A stretch of 64,000 bases of DNA from GCA-2737725 sp965229355 (GCA_965229355.1 OZ245869.1:1240001-1304000), one strand, 5' to 3'; counted from the stretch's first letter, positions 8,143 through 16,749 are shown. The notes: generated by a model not told the origin, from the letters alone. A program made the numbers and translations.

Positions 8143-9381
8143 TCAATGCGGAAATTGGATTTCAGGGATGAGCGCGCTTAACATGGCACCCGGAACGGAC
8201 GTTGATAGCAGCAAGTCAGCAAAGGCATGGGCGGGCATGGGGCGACCAAACAAATACCCCTGCCCCACATCACACCCCATATCGATCAGGCGTTCTGCAA
8301 CATCGGTGCGCTCGACACCTTCAGCGCACACCCTCAAGCCCAGGTCATGACCCAGCGTGATCATGGCGCGGGTGATGGCTTCTGATTTTTTGAACTCTGC
8401 CATATCGACCACAAAGCAGCGGTCGATCTTCACTTCGCTGAAGGGCATGCTGGCCAAGCTGGCCAAGCTGGCATATCCACACCCAAAATCATCCAGCGAG
8501 AGTGAGAAGCCCTTCATGGTGAGGCGGGTGAGAATATCCATCACTTGGGCTGATTGTTCTAAGGCTGCGGTCTCGGTGATTTCAAAGGTGATGTGTTCAG
8601 GTTTGATGCCGTGACGTTGCGCCAGAGCGGCAAATTCATCCGGCAATGTGACGCTGGTCAGAAGGGCAGGCGTCAGATTAATAGATACCGGTACAGCTAC
8701 ACCCTCTGCTTCCCAAATCGCCATTTGACCGAAAACGCGCTCAACGATGCGATGCGTGAGGGCTGCAATAAGATCAGTTTTCTCTGCATACGGAATAAAT
8801 GATGCGGGCATCAGCAGCCCACGGCGCGGATGCTGCCAACGTACAAGCGCTTCAGCACCTTCGACTTTGTAAATGCCACCTTCCCACAAAGCCGGATCGA
8901 CTTTGGGCTGATAGTGAACGACAAACTCGTCTTTCAAAATCGCGCGCTCGAGTTCCTCGTGCAACGGAACATCGCTAAATTCGGTAACCTGCACTGCAGC
9001 GGTGATGGCTGGCTTGATGCTGCCGAGGAGATCAATAAAGCGACGGGTATCAACCGGCTTCGGCATAGGTTGCAACATGTTCAAGCCCATGGCGCGGCCC
9101 ATACGCGTACCGGTTTGAATCAGATTGTCAGCAGCACCACTGGTCAACACAATCGGGGCTTTGCAACCCGCTTCCGCCAAATAGCGTAAAATTTCAATAC
9201 CATCGCTGGTGTTGAGAAACAGGTCCAGGCACACCAATGCATAATCATCTTCGTGCAGGCTGTTTTTTACATGATCCAGATCAGAAACAACTGTCGCTGC
9301 GAAGCCTGCGGTGGATACGATGTCGCTCATCGTTTCACCAACGTCTTGATCATCTTCGACAATTAGAATTTGGGCAGTCAT
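8143..9381 (-). CDS. Receiver-EAL response regulator (c-di-GMP phosphodiesterase)
   Basis: 412 residues: receiver domain (about 1-125; acidic pair IVEDDQD, phospho-acceptor Asp53 in VCLDLFLN, Lys in MPKPVD) and EAL domain (about 145-400). Catalytic signatures look intact: EALVRW, SINLT, FEITET, LDDFGCGYASL, KIDRCFV, CAEGVE and GYLFGRPM. It should hydrolyse c-di-GMP to pGpG in the cytoplasm under phosphorylation control. It heads a minus-strand run with the lone receiver and the degenerate EAL gene, about 220 bases downstream of the hybrid kinase. A 9-base in-frame tandem repeat near 8455-8480 encodes a Leu-Ala-Ser repeat. Confidence 0.93.
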   Translation of the reverse strand: MTAQILIVEDDQDVGETMSDIVSTAGFAATVVSDLDHVKNSLHEDDYALVCLDLFLNTSDGIEILRYLAEAGCKAPIVLTSGAADNLIQTGTRMGRAMGLNMLQPMPKPVDTRRFIDLLGSIKPAITAAVQVTEFSDVPLHEELERAILKDEFVVHYQPKVDPALWEGGIYKVEGAEALVRWQHPRRGLLMPASFIPYAEKTDLIAALTHRIVERVFGQMAIWEAEGVAVPVSINLTPALLTSVTLPDEFAALAQRHGIKPEHITFEITETAALEQSAQVMDILTRLTMKGFSLSLDDFGCGYASLASLASMPFSEVKIDRCFVVDMAEFKKSEAITRAMITLGHDLGLRVCAEGVERTDVAERLIDMGCDVGQGYLFGRPMPAHAFADLLLSTSVPGAMLSALIPEIQFPH

Positions 9382-9602
9382 TTCGGTCCTCGCGCGGCGG
9401 ATATGATGTGTGCCGGTGAGGAAGACCTTAGAGCCCTAAGGCTTCAGGGCGATGACCGCCATGTTTCGAGATATTTCAGTTTTTAACAATTCAGTCCCGC
9501 AGCAGAATCAATAGCTTAGGATGCGTGCTGAATAGTGCCGCCACTCAGCCATTTAAGCCCGCAATGACTGAGATATAGCGCTAAAAGGGCCTATCGCGGC
9601 CT

Positions 9603-12600
9603 TTAAAAGCGCGGATGAGTACCGGTCGCTGAATAGTAAGCTAAATTTTTTGCTAGGGTTTTGGGGTCATACGGCTTGTTAATCAGCAGCGGTCCTTCGG
9701 AATCGGCGATATCTAATTTCAAGGCTTCACGGGGATAACCCGAAGTTAAGGCCACACGGATGTGCGGATAGCGGGTGCGGATCAGCCGGAACAGTTCAAT
9801 GCCATTCAGTTTCCCCGGCATGATGACGTCCGAGAATACCAAATTAATATCTTTCGAACTTTCAATCGTCTCAAGCGCGGCATCAGCGGATGACGCTTCG
9901 ACAACTGTAAAGCCTTTGTCTTCCAGGATGCTCGATGTTGTGGCGCGGACATTCTCATCGTCTTCGACCACCAGTATTTTATAGCCCTCAGGCACGCCCA
10001 TAACCTCTGGGATGGGCAATACTTGTGTTTGAGCCTCCCCTTCATTCGCACCATTGCAGGGCAGATAGAGCTTTACAGTCGTGCCATGACCCATTTCGCT
10101 ATAGATCGACACATGGCCTTCGGATTGTTTCACGAAGCCGAAGACCATGGACAAGCCAAGGCCTGTGCCCTTGCCCACGTCTTTCGTTGTAAAGAACGGC
10201 TCGAACGCACGATCTTTAACCGCTTTTGTCATGCCAATACCGGTGTCGCTGACTGCCATTTCAATATAGCGGCCCGGCGGAAGATTCATGGTCGCAGTTG
10301 TGTCGCCGTTCAATATCACATGCTTTGTCGTGACAATCAGACGGCCACCTTGCGGCATTGCATCGCGCGCATTAATCGCCAAATTCAAAAGTGCATTTTC
10401 CAACTGCCCGCGGTCGACACAGACGAAGCATGTTGAGTCGGATAGCGCGAATTCGGTTGTGATGTTTTCACCGATGGTACGCTGAACAAGGTTTTGCATA
10501 TCTTGCACCATGCCATTCACATCCAGAATTTCGGTGCGCAATGTCTGCTTGCGTGAGAAGGCCAAAAGACGCTGAGTGAGGTCAGCACCGCGTTCAGCTG
10601 CACGCACCACCAGACTTAAGCGACGGCTTTGCTTTTCGTCGTCCGCCATCGTTTGCTGAACCAACTTTGAATTTCCAATGACAACAGTCAGCAGATTGTT
10701 GAAATCGTGTGCCACACCGCCGGTCAGCTGGCCGATGGCATCCATCTTCTGAACTTGCAGAAGCTGTGCTTCGGTTTCCTTGCGGGCGGTCACATCGTTA
10801 ATAATGCAAATAAAGTGCGTTAGTTTTCCTGTTTCATCGATCACCGGATCGACATACAGCTCGTTCCAGAACATTGCGCTGTCTTTTTTATAGCTTCGCA
10901 TCACGACAGAAATTGAACGTTGCTCTTCCAGGGCACGGCGCAATACTTCGATTTCAGGTTGAGCGTTATCCGTCCCCTGCAGGAAGCTTGAATTGCGACC
11001 GATGACCTGATCGGCGCTATACCCCGTGATCCGCGAAAACGACCGGTTAGCAAAAATAATGGGGCGATGCGTTTGGCGTGCATCGACGATCAGAATACCG
11101 TTTTGCGACGCTTCAATGGCGCGTTCACGCAAGCGCAAGTGTTCCGCTTTGCGTTCTTCGTCAGTAATATCTGTACTGATGGAAATCATATGTGTCGGGC
11201 GGCCATCATTGCCCATCACAGGGGTAGTCGAAACATGGCGAACAATGCGCTCGCCATCTTTGCGGTAGGTAATCAGATTGGCTTGCGCGCTCTGACCAGC
11301 TAATAAATTTGCCTGCATCCGGCGTAGTTCAGGGGCATTGCCTTTATCGCCGCCCAAGAAATCAGGCAATGAACCGATGACATCGGTGCGGCTGTAGCCA
11401 GTCAGGTTCTCGAATGCGCGATTGCAATATATCGCCTTACCACCGGCCCCCATTGCCGTGATCAGAATAGCACTGCTTGACGCTTCCATCGCCCGGTCAC
11501 GCAGCGCAACGTCTTTCAGCGCATTGGTTTGTTCGGTGACATCTCGGCAAAGCGCAATCACTTCACGGCCACGGCGGCCTTCACGAATCGTCATATCAAC
11601 ATGCAGGTGGCGCACGGTTCCATCGGGCCAGCGGTAATCGACATAGTCTTGCGTGACTGGAACATCGCCGCGCGCACGCGCAACTGCGGCATGGCAGCTC
11701 GTGTCGATCCAATCAAAGACAGGGCGCCCTGCGATCTCAGCATATGTATTGTAGCCGGTCATGCGAATGTAAGGTTCGTTGGCTTCGATCACGCGCAAAT
11801 CTTTATCGAGCACGACCCAGCCCAAATCGCAGCCCGTGATAAGGCTGCGATAACGCTGTTCGTGCGCTTGAATGTGTAAGCGGCTGCCGATTACTTCGCG
11901 GCGCGCACGCGCCAAATACGACATCTGCAAGCTCATCAAAATAATCAGGATGGTCAGGACAACCCCACCCCACATCAGCGCCTTCGCCAGCAGTAACTGG
12001 TTGGGATGTAATTCGTCGAGTGGATAAACTTTAATATCCAGCGTGCCGTCAGAGAACGGCACAACGAAACTGACCGCTTGTTTCATATCAGCATGAGATG
12101 AGTCAGCCGGGCTCCGATAAATAAATTGTGTACCGCCTGAGATTTCAAAGCCCATGCGCGGATCAATAATCTTATTGGTATCGGCCAAAATCAGATCGGC
12201 GCGATACATAAAGATCAAGAATCCATCGAAGCCACCGCTTTTTCGATGCAATGGCACCACAAAGAAGATACGCGGATCGGCACCCCAATCCACAATCGGG
12301 CTGACGACTACATTTTCCGAATGCTCGGAAAGGCTTTTCAGAAAATTGAAGCCGTGCGTGCGGGTACCCACCTGTTCACCGGAGCCATTTGGGGTATCGC
12401 TTTTAGATGTCGCAATTTTGCGAACTGCATAATCAGCATCGACCCAGACCACAGATTGCAGCTCTTTGCTTTCCATACCCAAGTTCTTGGTCAGAATATC
12501 CCAACGATCATCAGTCATGCGTTCGTACAGACGCCACAGACTGGCGTAACGGGCCACGGCACGACGGCGGACATCAAAGCGATCACCCAGTTCGTCGGCA

Positions 12601-12821
12601 GCGCGGTCTGCTTGACCGCGTACAGCCTCGTGAACCGTGAGGTAGTGTGTTTCAAGAATGGCGTCATGAAGCGCCAGTGAACCGCCAACGCCAGCGATTA
12701 ACGCAAGTATAGTCAGCAGCCATGCCCTGAGGTTGAAGGTCTGACGCAGACGCGCCATGCACTTCGCAAATAACGGGACTTTTATAACAGGCAGAACAGG
12801 AGCCACGTCGGCCGTATGCAT
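9603..12821 (-). CDS. Membrane hybrid histidine kinase with PAS and LOV-like domains
   Basis: About 1072 residues from ATG 12821 (a TTG at 12851 is an alternative). Order: TM1 (about 32-52), periplasmic CHASE-like sensor (53-275), TM2 (276-302), two PAS domains (325-430 and 440-555), a LOV-like PAS (565-680), HisKA with phospho-His705 in GGVAHDFNNL, HATPase (805-922; NLAINARDAM, DTGIGM, GTGLGLS) and a C-terminal receiver with Asp998 in LVFSDVIMPG. The third PAS has the LOV hallmark GRNxxFLQG plus FWNEL, but the flavin-adduct cysteine is Ser (residue 611, bases 10989-10991). It may still bind flavin and sense redox or light by photoreduction, or be blind. It precedes the receiver/EAL genes on the same strand, suggesting kinase-to-c-di-GMP signalling. 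Confidence 0.93.
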   Translation of the reverse strand: MHTADVAPVLPVIKVPLFAKCMARLRQTFNLRAWLLTILALIAGVGGSLALHDAILETHYLTVHEAVRGQADRAADELGDRFDVRRRAVARYASLWRLYERMTDDRWDILTKNLGMESKELQSVVWVDADYAVRKIATSKSDTPNGSGEQVGTRTHGFNFLKSLSEHSENVVVSPIVDWGADPRIFFVVPLHRKSGGFDGFLIFMYRADLILADTNKIIDPRMGFEISGGTQFIYRSPADSSHADMKQAVSFVVPFSDGTLDIKVYPLDELHPNQLLLAKALMWGGVVLTILIILMSLQMSYLARARREVIGSRLHIQAHEQRYRSLITGCDLGWVVLDKDLRVIEANEPYIRMTGYNTYAEIAGRPVFDWIDTSCHAAVARARGDVPVTQDYVDYRWPDGTVRHLHVDMTIREGRRGREVIALCRDVTEQTNALKDVALRDRAMEASSSAILITAMGAGGKAIYCNRAFENLTGYSRTDVIGSLPDFLGGDKGNAPELRRMQANLLAGQSAQANLITYRKDGERIVRHVSTTPVMGNDGRPTHMISISTDITDEERKAEHLRLRERAIEASQNGILIVDARQTHRPIIFANRSFSRITGYSADQVIGRNSSFLQGTDNAQPEIEVLRRALEEQRSISVVMRSYKKDSAMFWNELYVDPVIDETGKLTHFICIINDVTARKETEAQLLQVQKMDAIGQLTGGVAHDFNNLLTVVIGNSKLVQQTMADDEKQSRRLSLVVRAAERGADLTQRLLAFSRKQTLRTEILDVNGMVQDMQNLVQRTIGENITTEFALSDSTCFVCVDRGQLENALLNLAINARDAMPQGGRLIVTTKHVILNGDTTATMNLPPGRYIEMAVSDTGIGMTKAVKDRAFEPFFTTKDVGKGTGLGLSMVFGFVKQSEGHVSIYSEMGHGTTVKLYLPCNGANEGEAQTQVLPIPEVMGVPEGYKILVVEDDENVRATTSSILEDKGFTVVEASSADAALETIESSKDINLVFSDVIMPGKLNGIELFRLIRTRYPHIRVALTSGYPREALKLDIADSEGPLLINKPYDPKTLAKNLAYYSATGTHPRF

Positions 12822-13254
12822 TTGAGGTTGCCCTAATTGAGTTAGGCACAACCTAATCCTCGTTTGCCTCTGCCGAATGAAACGCAGGTTTCCAGTTATT
12901 TCTGTTTATGACAGCCGCAAAAATAAGACAGGCATCACCGGACAAGTATTTGTGAATAGCTTGCGATGTGCGTGCGCCGCAAAAGACACCGGTGACAGAA
13001 CTGGAAGGTGAGCTGCAACTACTTGGTTCGCCCTATAAATTTCCCTTTGCACACCTTTTTGCGCCGCGCCGAGAAGCGACAGCCAAAGCTTTGCTTATTA
13101 TAATAATACAACCTATAGTTTTTAATACATATTTCAGGCTTGAAATATGTTGCCGTAAAGTGTGGCATGAAGAACTGAAAGCTCAATGAGCACACTGAAA
13201 GTACACGCGTAAGGCGAATCTCAGCTCAGAGCAGCACGTACAAGGATCGACCCA
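12822..13254. other. AT-rich intergenic region with perfect palindrome
   Basis: The divergent promoter region between the hybrid kinase (minus) and the OmpR-type regulator (plus). The right half is strikingly AT-rich. It carries a perfect 10-bp inverted repeat, ACATATTTCA and its complement, around GGCT at 13127-13150. A 73-codon frame at 12968-13189 has an implausible composition and is not called. Confidence 0.6.
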
Positions 13255-13962
13255 CTGTCACGTAATAAAATACTAGTTGTGGAAGACGACACAGCCGTCG
13301 CGGAAACCGTAAAAGATTTCCTGGTGTACGCCGGCTTTGAAGTTGTGTTAGCCGAAACTGGTGCGCAAGCGACCAAAGCCCTTTCTCAAAGCACATTCGA
13401 CGTTAGCATTGTCGACTTACGCCTTCCCGATATTGATGGGTTTGAGCTGGTGAAACGCATGCGCACAACGCCCGGCAGCATGGGTGTGATTATTCTGTCG
13501 GCCGCCGGGGATTTGACTGACCGCGTGGTTGGCCTTGAAGTCGGAGCTGATGATTACATTCAAAAGCCATTCAACGGCCGCGAACTGATTGCACGCGTGA
13601 AAAGCTTGATGCGCCGTTTGGGCGAAACCCAAAGCGCGCCTGCGAACGATACGCCACGTTACGATTATGGCCTGTTTCAATTCGATATAGCGGCACGCAC
13701 CATTACCAAGAATAGTGAAAAAAGTCGCCTGACCACCACCGAATTCAATTTGCTGAAAGCTTTGGTGGAGCGCCCACACCGTGTTTTAACACGCAGCCAA
13801 TTGCTGGATTTGGTGTACGCCGATAACAATGAACCTGCGTTTGACCGCAGTATTGATGTGACGGTGAACAGATTGCGCCGAAAGATCGAAGACGACCCGG
13901 CCAAGCCTGAGATGATTCAAACCATCCGCAATGGCGGTTATTTGTTCTCGCCGCCTAAATAA
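13255..13962 (+). CDS. OmpR-family response regulator, apparent CTG start
   Basis: About 235 residues: receiver (KILVVEDD, phospho-acceptor Asp in SIVDLRLPDIDG, Lys in YIQKPFNG) and winged-helix DNA-binding domain (LTTTEFNLLKALVERP ... DVTVNRLRRKIEDDP ... IRNGGYLF). The only ATG/GTG/TTG start at the 5' end is GTG 13279, which would delete the first beta strand. In frame upstream, back to a stop at 13210, the only start-like codon is CTG 13255, with AAGGA at 13242-13246 eight bases ahead, giving an N-terminus SRNKILVVEDD that fits the family. I therefore call CTG. It is divergent from the hybrid kinase and overlaps the convergent OGFr-domain gene by about 25 bases. Its kinase is unknown. Confidence 0.9.
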   Translation: MSRNKILVVEDDTAVAETVKDFLVYAGFEVVLAETGAQATKALSQSTFDVSIVDLRLPDIDGFELVKRMRTTPGSMGVIILSAAGDLTDRVVGLEVGADDYIQKPFNGRELIARVKSLMRRLGETQSAPANDTPRYDYGLFQFDIAARTITKNSEKSRLTTTEFNLLKALVERPHRVLTRSQLLDLVYADNNEPAFDRSIDVTVNRLRRKIEDDPAKPEMIQTIRNGGYLFSPPK

Positions 13963-14486
13963 CCCGAACTCTTAAGTGCGTCAGCCCAGAACGACAACGT
14001 GCGTTCTGAAATCGCCTCGCGGCCTTCATGGCTTGCGATATCTTGCAGTGTTGTCAGAAGCTGTGACGCCACGGCCTCCAAACCAATGTGTCGCAAAAAT
14101 AGAAGTATTCGCGTGAACCTCAGATGGTTGTGGTTCAGCGGTGTGAGCCAGTGGTGTGATTTATTAAAAGCAGGCCCGCGCTTGATGGCACCCGCAGCTC
14201 TGATAAGACCATAGAATTCCAGCATAACATCAAGTGCCGCGAGAGCCCTGCCTTGCAGGTGTGGCGTTGAATGGAAGGCTGCAATATCCGTAGACGATAG
14301 CAACGGTGCGTCGGGATTAAACCGGCTGGCTTCCGGAAGTGGAAACATCCACTGAATATAATCGTGTACCATCTCTAAGCGGCGACGATCCCACGCGAGG
14401 ATTTCGTCAAACCGCCGACCCGCGTGATCAAACCTCTCACCAGCATAAAATAAAAGAAGTGCGCTATGGGTCATACGACCAATCAT
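13938..14486 (-). CDS. OGFr_N-domain protein (opioid growth factor receptor-like region)
   Basis: 182 residues resembling the bacterial versions of the opioid growth factor receptor conserved region. The match is the segment RRLEMVHDYIQWMFPLPEASR, followed by NPDAPLLSS and helices ending in LRFTRILLFLRHIGLEA. The alphaproteobacterial members have no established function; the helical fold is the only safe inference. ATG 14486 fits the domain start. Its 3' end overlaps the convergent response regulator by about 25 bases. Confidence 0.72.
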   Translation of the reverse strand: MIGRMTHSALLLFYAGERFDHAGRRFDEILAWDRRRLEMVHDYIQWMFPLPEASRFNPDAPLLSSTDIAAFHSTPHLQGRALAALDVMLEFYGLIRAAGAIKRGPAFNKSHHWLTPLNHNHLRFTRILLFLRHIGLEAVASQLLTTLQDIASHEGREAISERTLSFWADALKSSGYLGGENK

Positions 14487-14530
14487 AGCGCTAAGAAAAT
14501 TTTAGGGGGATCTTAAAAACACTTTTGAAA

Positions 14531-14631
14531 ACGAAACCCTGCGGCTAGCAGTGCTTAAGGGAGGGGGATGCCTTAAACGATGATTACCAGCCGCAGGTTC
14601 GTCAACACTCAGATATCTGACGGGATATCTG
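14531..14631. other. Structured intergenic region between the IbpA-like and OGFr genes
   Basis: Three inverted repeats lie within 100 bases. The outer stem pairs 14531-14546 with 14589-14602 (core CCTGCGGCT/AGCCGCAGG). An inner stem pairs TTAAGG (14555-14560) with CCTTAA (14571-14576). A separate 8-bp perfect hairpin has arms CAGATATC and GATATCTG (14610-14631). No T-run follows on the minus strand, so this is not a canonical terminator; it could be an mRNA-stability structure or a small RNA. Confidence 0.5.
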
Positions 14632-14643
14632 GTTCTAATTTAT

Positions 14644-15114
14644 TTACGCAGCTTTCGCCGTCGTCAGTGTCGGAGCCGCTTGCGAGGTGGTGCCCGTGGC
14701 AATCTGTACACGTCGCGGTTTAAGCGCTTCCGGGATCTCGCGTTTAAGCTCGATATGGAGCATGCCGTTTTCCATTCGCGCGCCGACAACGTGGATATGA
14801 TCCGCCAGTTCGAAACGTCGTTCGAAAGCACGGCCCGCGATACCACGATGGAGATACTTCACATCGTCGGCGTCGGTGGCAATTTTGCCCTTAACCGTGA
14901 GGGTATTATTTTCGACCTGGACGTCGATATCGTTTTCGCTGAAGCCTGCAACTGCGAAGGTAATGCGGTAATCATCAGCACCGTTTTTGGCAATGTTGTA
15001 CGGCGGATACGAGACTTGCGCGTCATCTAAGCGCGTCACGGTATCAAACACGCGTGACAAATTATCAAAGCCAACGGTGGCACGAAACAGGGGGGATAAA
15101 TCAAAAGTACGCAT
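14644..15114 (-). CDS. ibpA: Small heat-shock protein, IbpA/Hsp20 family
   Basis: 156 residues. The N-terminus MRTFDLSPLFRATVGFDNL is the IbpA signature, followed by an alpha-crystallin domain (about 35-130: YNIAKNGADDYRITFAVAGF, then NTLTVKGK and ENGMLHIELKREIPE). It is an ATP-independent holdase that binds unfolding proteins in the cytoplasm and passes them to DnaK/ClpB. The start has GGAG nearby, sequestered in a ROSE-type hairpin, with an RpoH-like promoter further upstream (both entered separately). Control is therefore likely at transcription and translation by temperature. The Ala/Thr-rich C-terminal tail replaces the usual IxI tail, although KPRRVQIA is near that position. Confidence 0.95.
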   Translation of the reverse strand: MRTFDLSPLFRATVGFDNLSRVFDTVTRLDDAQVSYPPYNIAKNGADDYRITFAVAGFSENDIDVQVENNTLTVKGKIATDADDVKYLHRGIAGRAFERRFELADHIHVVGARMENGMLHIELKREIPEALKPRRVQIATGTTSQAAPTLTTAKAA

Positions 15115-15180
15115 AGGTTATTCTCCACTGAGCAATAACAATCGGCGCAATTCGGGTTGCGTTCAGATTTACATCTGAAG
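15115..15180 (-). promoter_or_regulatory. ROSE-type RNA thermometer in ibpA 5' UTR
   Basis: The 5' UTR folds locally into two hairpins. The distal one has perfect 7-bp arms (TTCAGAT/ATCTGAA, 15162-15179). The proximal one spans 15117-15139: GTTATT pairs with AATAAC, then a single unpaired G, then CTC pairs with the GAG of the ribosome site around an AGTG loop. The TTGCT opposite the Shine-Dalgarno with an extra G is the diagnostic ROSE arrangement. Heat would melt this helix and free GGAG for ibpA translation. Confidence 0.75.
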
Positions 15181-15188
15181 TGCACGCC

Positions 15189-15218
15189 ACATGGGCCGCG
15201 CCGGTTCACCCTGCCAAG
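15189..15218 (-). promoter_or_regulatory. Candidate RpoH (sigma-32) promoter of ibpA
   Basis: On the minus strand CTTGGCA (15218-15212), a 15-base spacer and GCCCATGT (15196-15189) match the heat-shock sigma pattern CTTGAAA-N13-15-CCCCATNT. The predicted transcript start lies just upstream of the two-hairpin thermometer. Confidence 0.6.
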
Positions 15219-15256
15219 CCCTGCAATAGGCACCTGACGTTTATGCATGTAAGATG

Positions 15257-15281
15257 TCGGGCCCGACCGTCAAGGCCGGGC
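15257..15281 (-). terminator. GC-rich hairpin downstream of aldehyde dehydrogenase gene
   Basis: A roughly 10-bp stem (outer GGGCCCG/CGGGCCC) lies about 45 bases after the aldehyde dehydrogenase stop. No T-run follows on the minus strand, so it may be a rho-dependent or imperfect terminator separating the gene from the ibpA promoter. Confidence 0.4.
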
Positions 15282-15324
15282 CCTCTAAAAAAGATGAGCA
15301 AAAAATTGCTGGAAAATCAGAGCT

Positions 15325-16749
15325 TTATTTAAGCGGTACGATTTTACCGCTCACGTCCATGGGGCCCATGGTGTTGTTCAGCACAGCTTTGCGGCGCACA
15401 TAACGCAGCACGCCTTCAGGCCCGAAGCGGCTGGCCCCCATGCCCGAGAGACCAAACGATTCATGTGCAGTATCCTGAACCATTGCGGTCAACGAGCCGT
15501 CATTGATGCTAACGGCCCCGCCATTCAAACGGCGTGCCACCAGCATGGCGTCATCCACAGCGCCGTAGACTGAAGCCGACAATCCATAAACCGTATCATT
15601 GGCAAGGCTGACCGCCTCATCCATCGTCTCGAACGGCATGATGGGAATAACCGGCCCAAAGGTTTCTTCCGTCATCACTTTCATTTTGTGGTTCACATCC
15701 ACAATGACGGTCGGATGCAGCCACTTGCCGCCTTTCGTGATGACTTCGCCGCCAGTCAGAATTTTCGCGCCCTTGGCAACAGCATCACGGATGTGATCAG
15801 CGACAATTTCAGCCTGACGGTCAAAGATGAACGGACCGACAAATCCATTCTCGGCATCGTCCATATCAATAGTCACAGCTTTCGCCTTTTCGGTGATCTT
15901 GGCGACAAACTCATCGTAAATCGCGCGCGCTACATACACGCGTTCCAGTGACTGACAAGCTTGGCCCGTGGCCGCGACAGTCGCGCGCAAAATGCCAGAT
16001 GTGGCCATCTCCACATTGGATGAGGCTAAAACGACTGCTGGGTCTTTGCCCCCCAACTCTAAAAACACAGGAATAAATTTCCTGGCCGCAGCCTCGGCGA
16101 CTTTGCGACCTGTACGCACACTGCCCGTAAAGCTGACAAAATCCACACGCTCGATCAAAGCGGCACCCGTGTCGCCGGGCCCGCGGGCGAACACCAATAC
16201 ATTCTCGATCGCAGGCACGTCTTTTAAGGCTTCGCGGATCGGGTCAACCCAACGCGGTGTGATTTCGCTAGGCTTAATGATCACGGCATTGCCTGCAATC
16301 AACGCTGGGAACGTGTCGATGAACGACAGCAGTAAGGGAAAATTCCACGGCGTGATATTTCCCATAATGCCGTATGGCACGTACTGACCTGAGCCATGGA
16401 TGTGCGGCACCATGGTGGGCTTGGCGGGCACATCTTTGAGCATGGCCAACGCATCAGCTCCCACACGGTCGAGCACGCTGCGCAAAGCATGAAACTCAAG
16501 CTGCGCGATACGCACACGGCCCGTGTCTGCTGTCAGTGCTTTCAGCACATGGTCACCGCGTTTTTCGACGGCACTGACAAAATCCTGCAACGCTTTTAAG
16601 CGCTCTTCCACCGACAATGCAGCCCATACGGGCTGGCTCTTGCGCAAGCGCTTCACAATTTCATCGAGCTCGGCAGATGTCGTGTGTTCGCACTGATAGT
16701 CGTGAACACCGGTGCGGGGATTGCGCGCAGAGAAAACAGGGCTTGCCAT
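15325..16749 (-). CDS. NAD(P)-dependent aldehyde dehydrogenase
   Basis: 474 residues covering a full ALDH-superfamily enzyme. The oxyanion Asn is in ITPWNFPLL (N136), the general base is Glu231 in FLELGGKDPAVV and the nucleophile is Cys265 in TGQACQSLERVY; the cofactor loop is SFTGSVRTGRKVAE. It oxidises an aldehyde to a carboxylate with NAD(P)+ in the cytoplasm. The QxCxSxERVY context is typical of semialdehyde/aliphatic aldehyde dehydrogenases; the substrate cannot be fixed. It has no obvious partner genes: an SGNH autotransporter lies upstream and ibpA downstream, both on the same strand. Confidence 0.93.
   Translation of the reverse strand: MASPVFSARNPRTGVHDYQCEHTTSAELDEIVKRLRKSQPVWAALSVEERLKALQDFVSAVEKRGDHVLKALTADTGRVRIAQLEFHALRSVLDRVGADALAMLKDVPAKPTMVPHIHGSGQYVPYGIMGNITPWNFPLLLSFIDTFPALIAGNAVIIKPSEITPRWVDPIREALKDVPAIENVLVFARGPGDTGAALIERVDFVSFTGSVRTGRKVAEAAARKFIPVFLELGGKDPAVVLASSNVEMATSGILRATVAATGQACQSLERVYVARAIYDEFVAKITEKAKAVTIDMDDAENGFVGPFIFDRQAEIVADHIRDAVAKGAKILTGGEVITKGGKWLHPTVIVDVNHKMKVMTEETFGPVIPIMPFETMDEAVSLANDTVYGLSASVYGAVDDAMLVARRLNGGAVSINDGSLTAMVQDTAHESFGLSGMGASRFGPEGVLRYVRRKAVLNNTMGPMDVSGKIVPLK

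Noticed and set aside
8440..8475. 9-bp tandem repeat in the receiver-EAL gene
   Set aside because: In frame, encodes Leu-Ala-Ser repeats within a normal helix; no sign of phase variation.
12968..13189. 73-codon frame in the AT-rich kinase/regulator gap
   Set aside because: Unusual composition with a run of Ile and no ribosome site; overlaps the palindrome.
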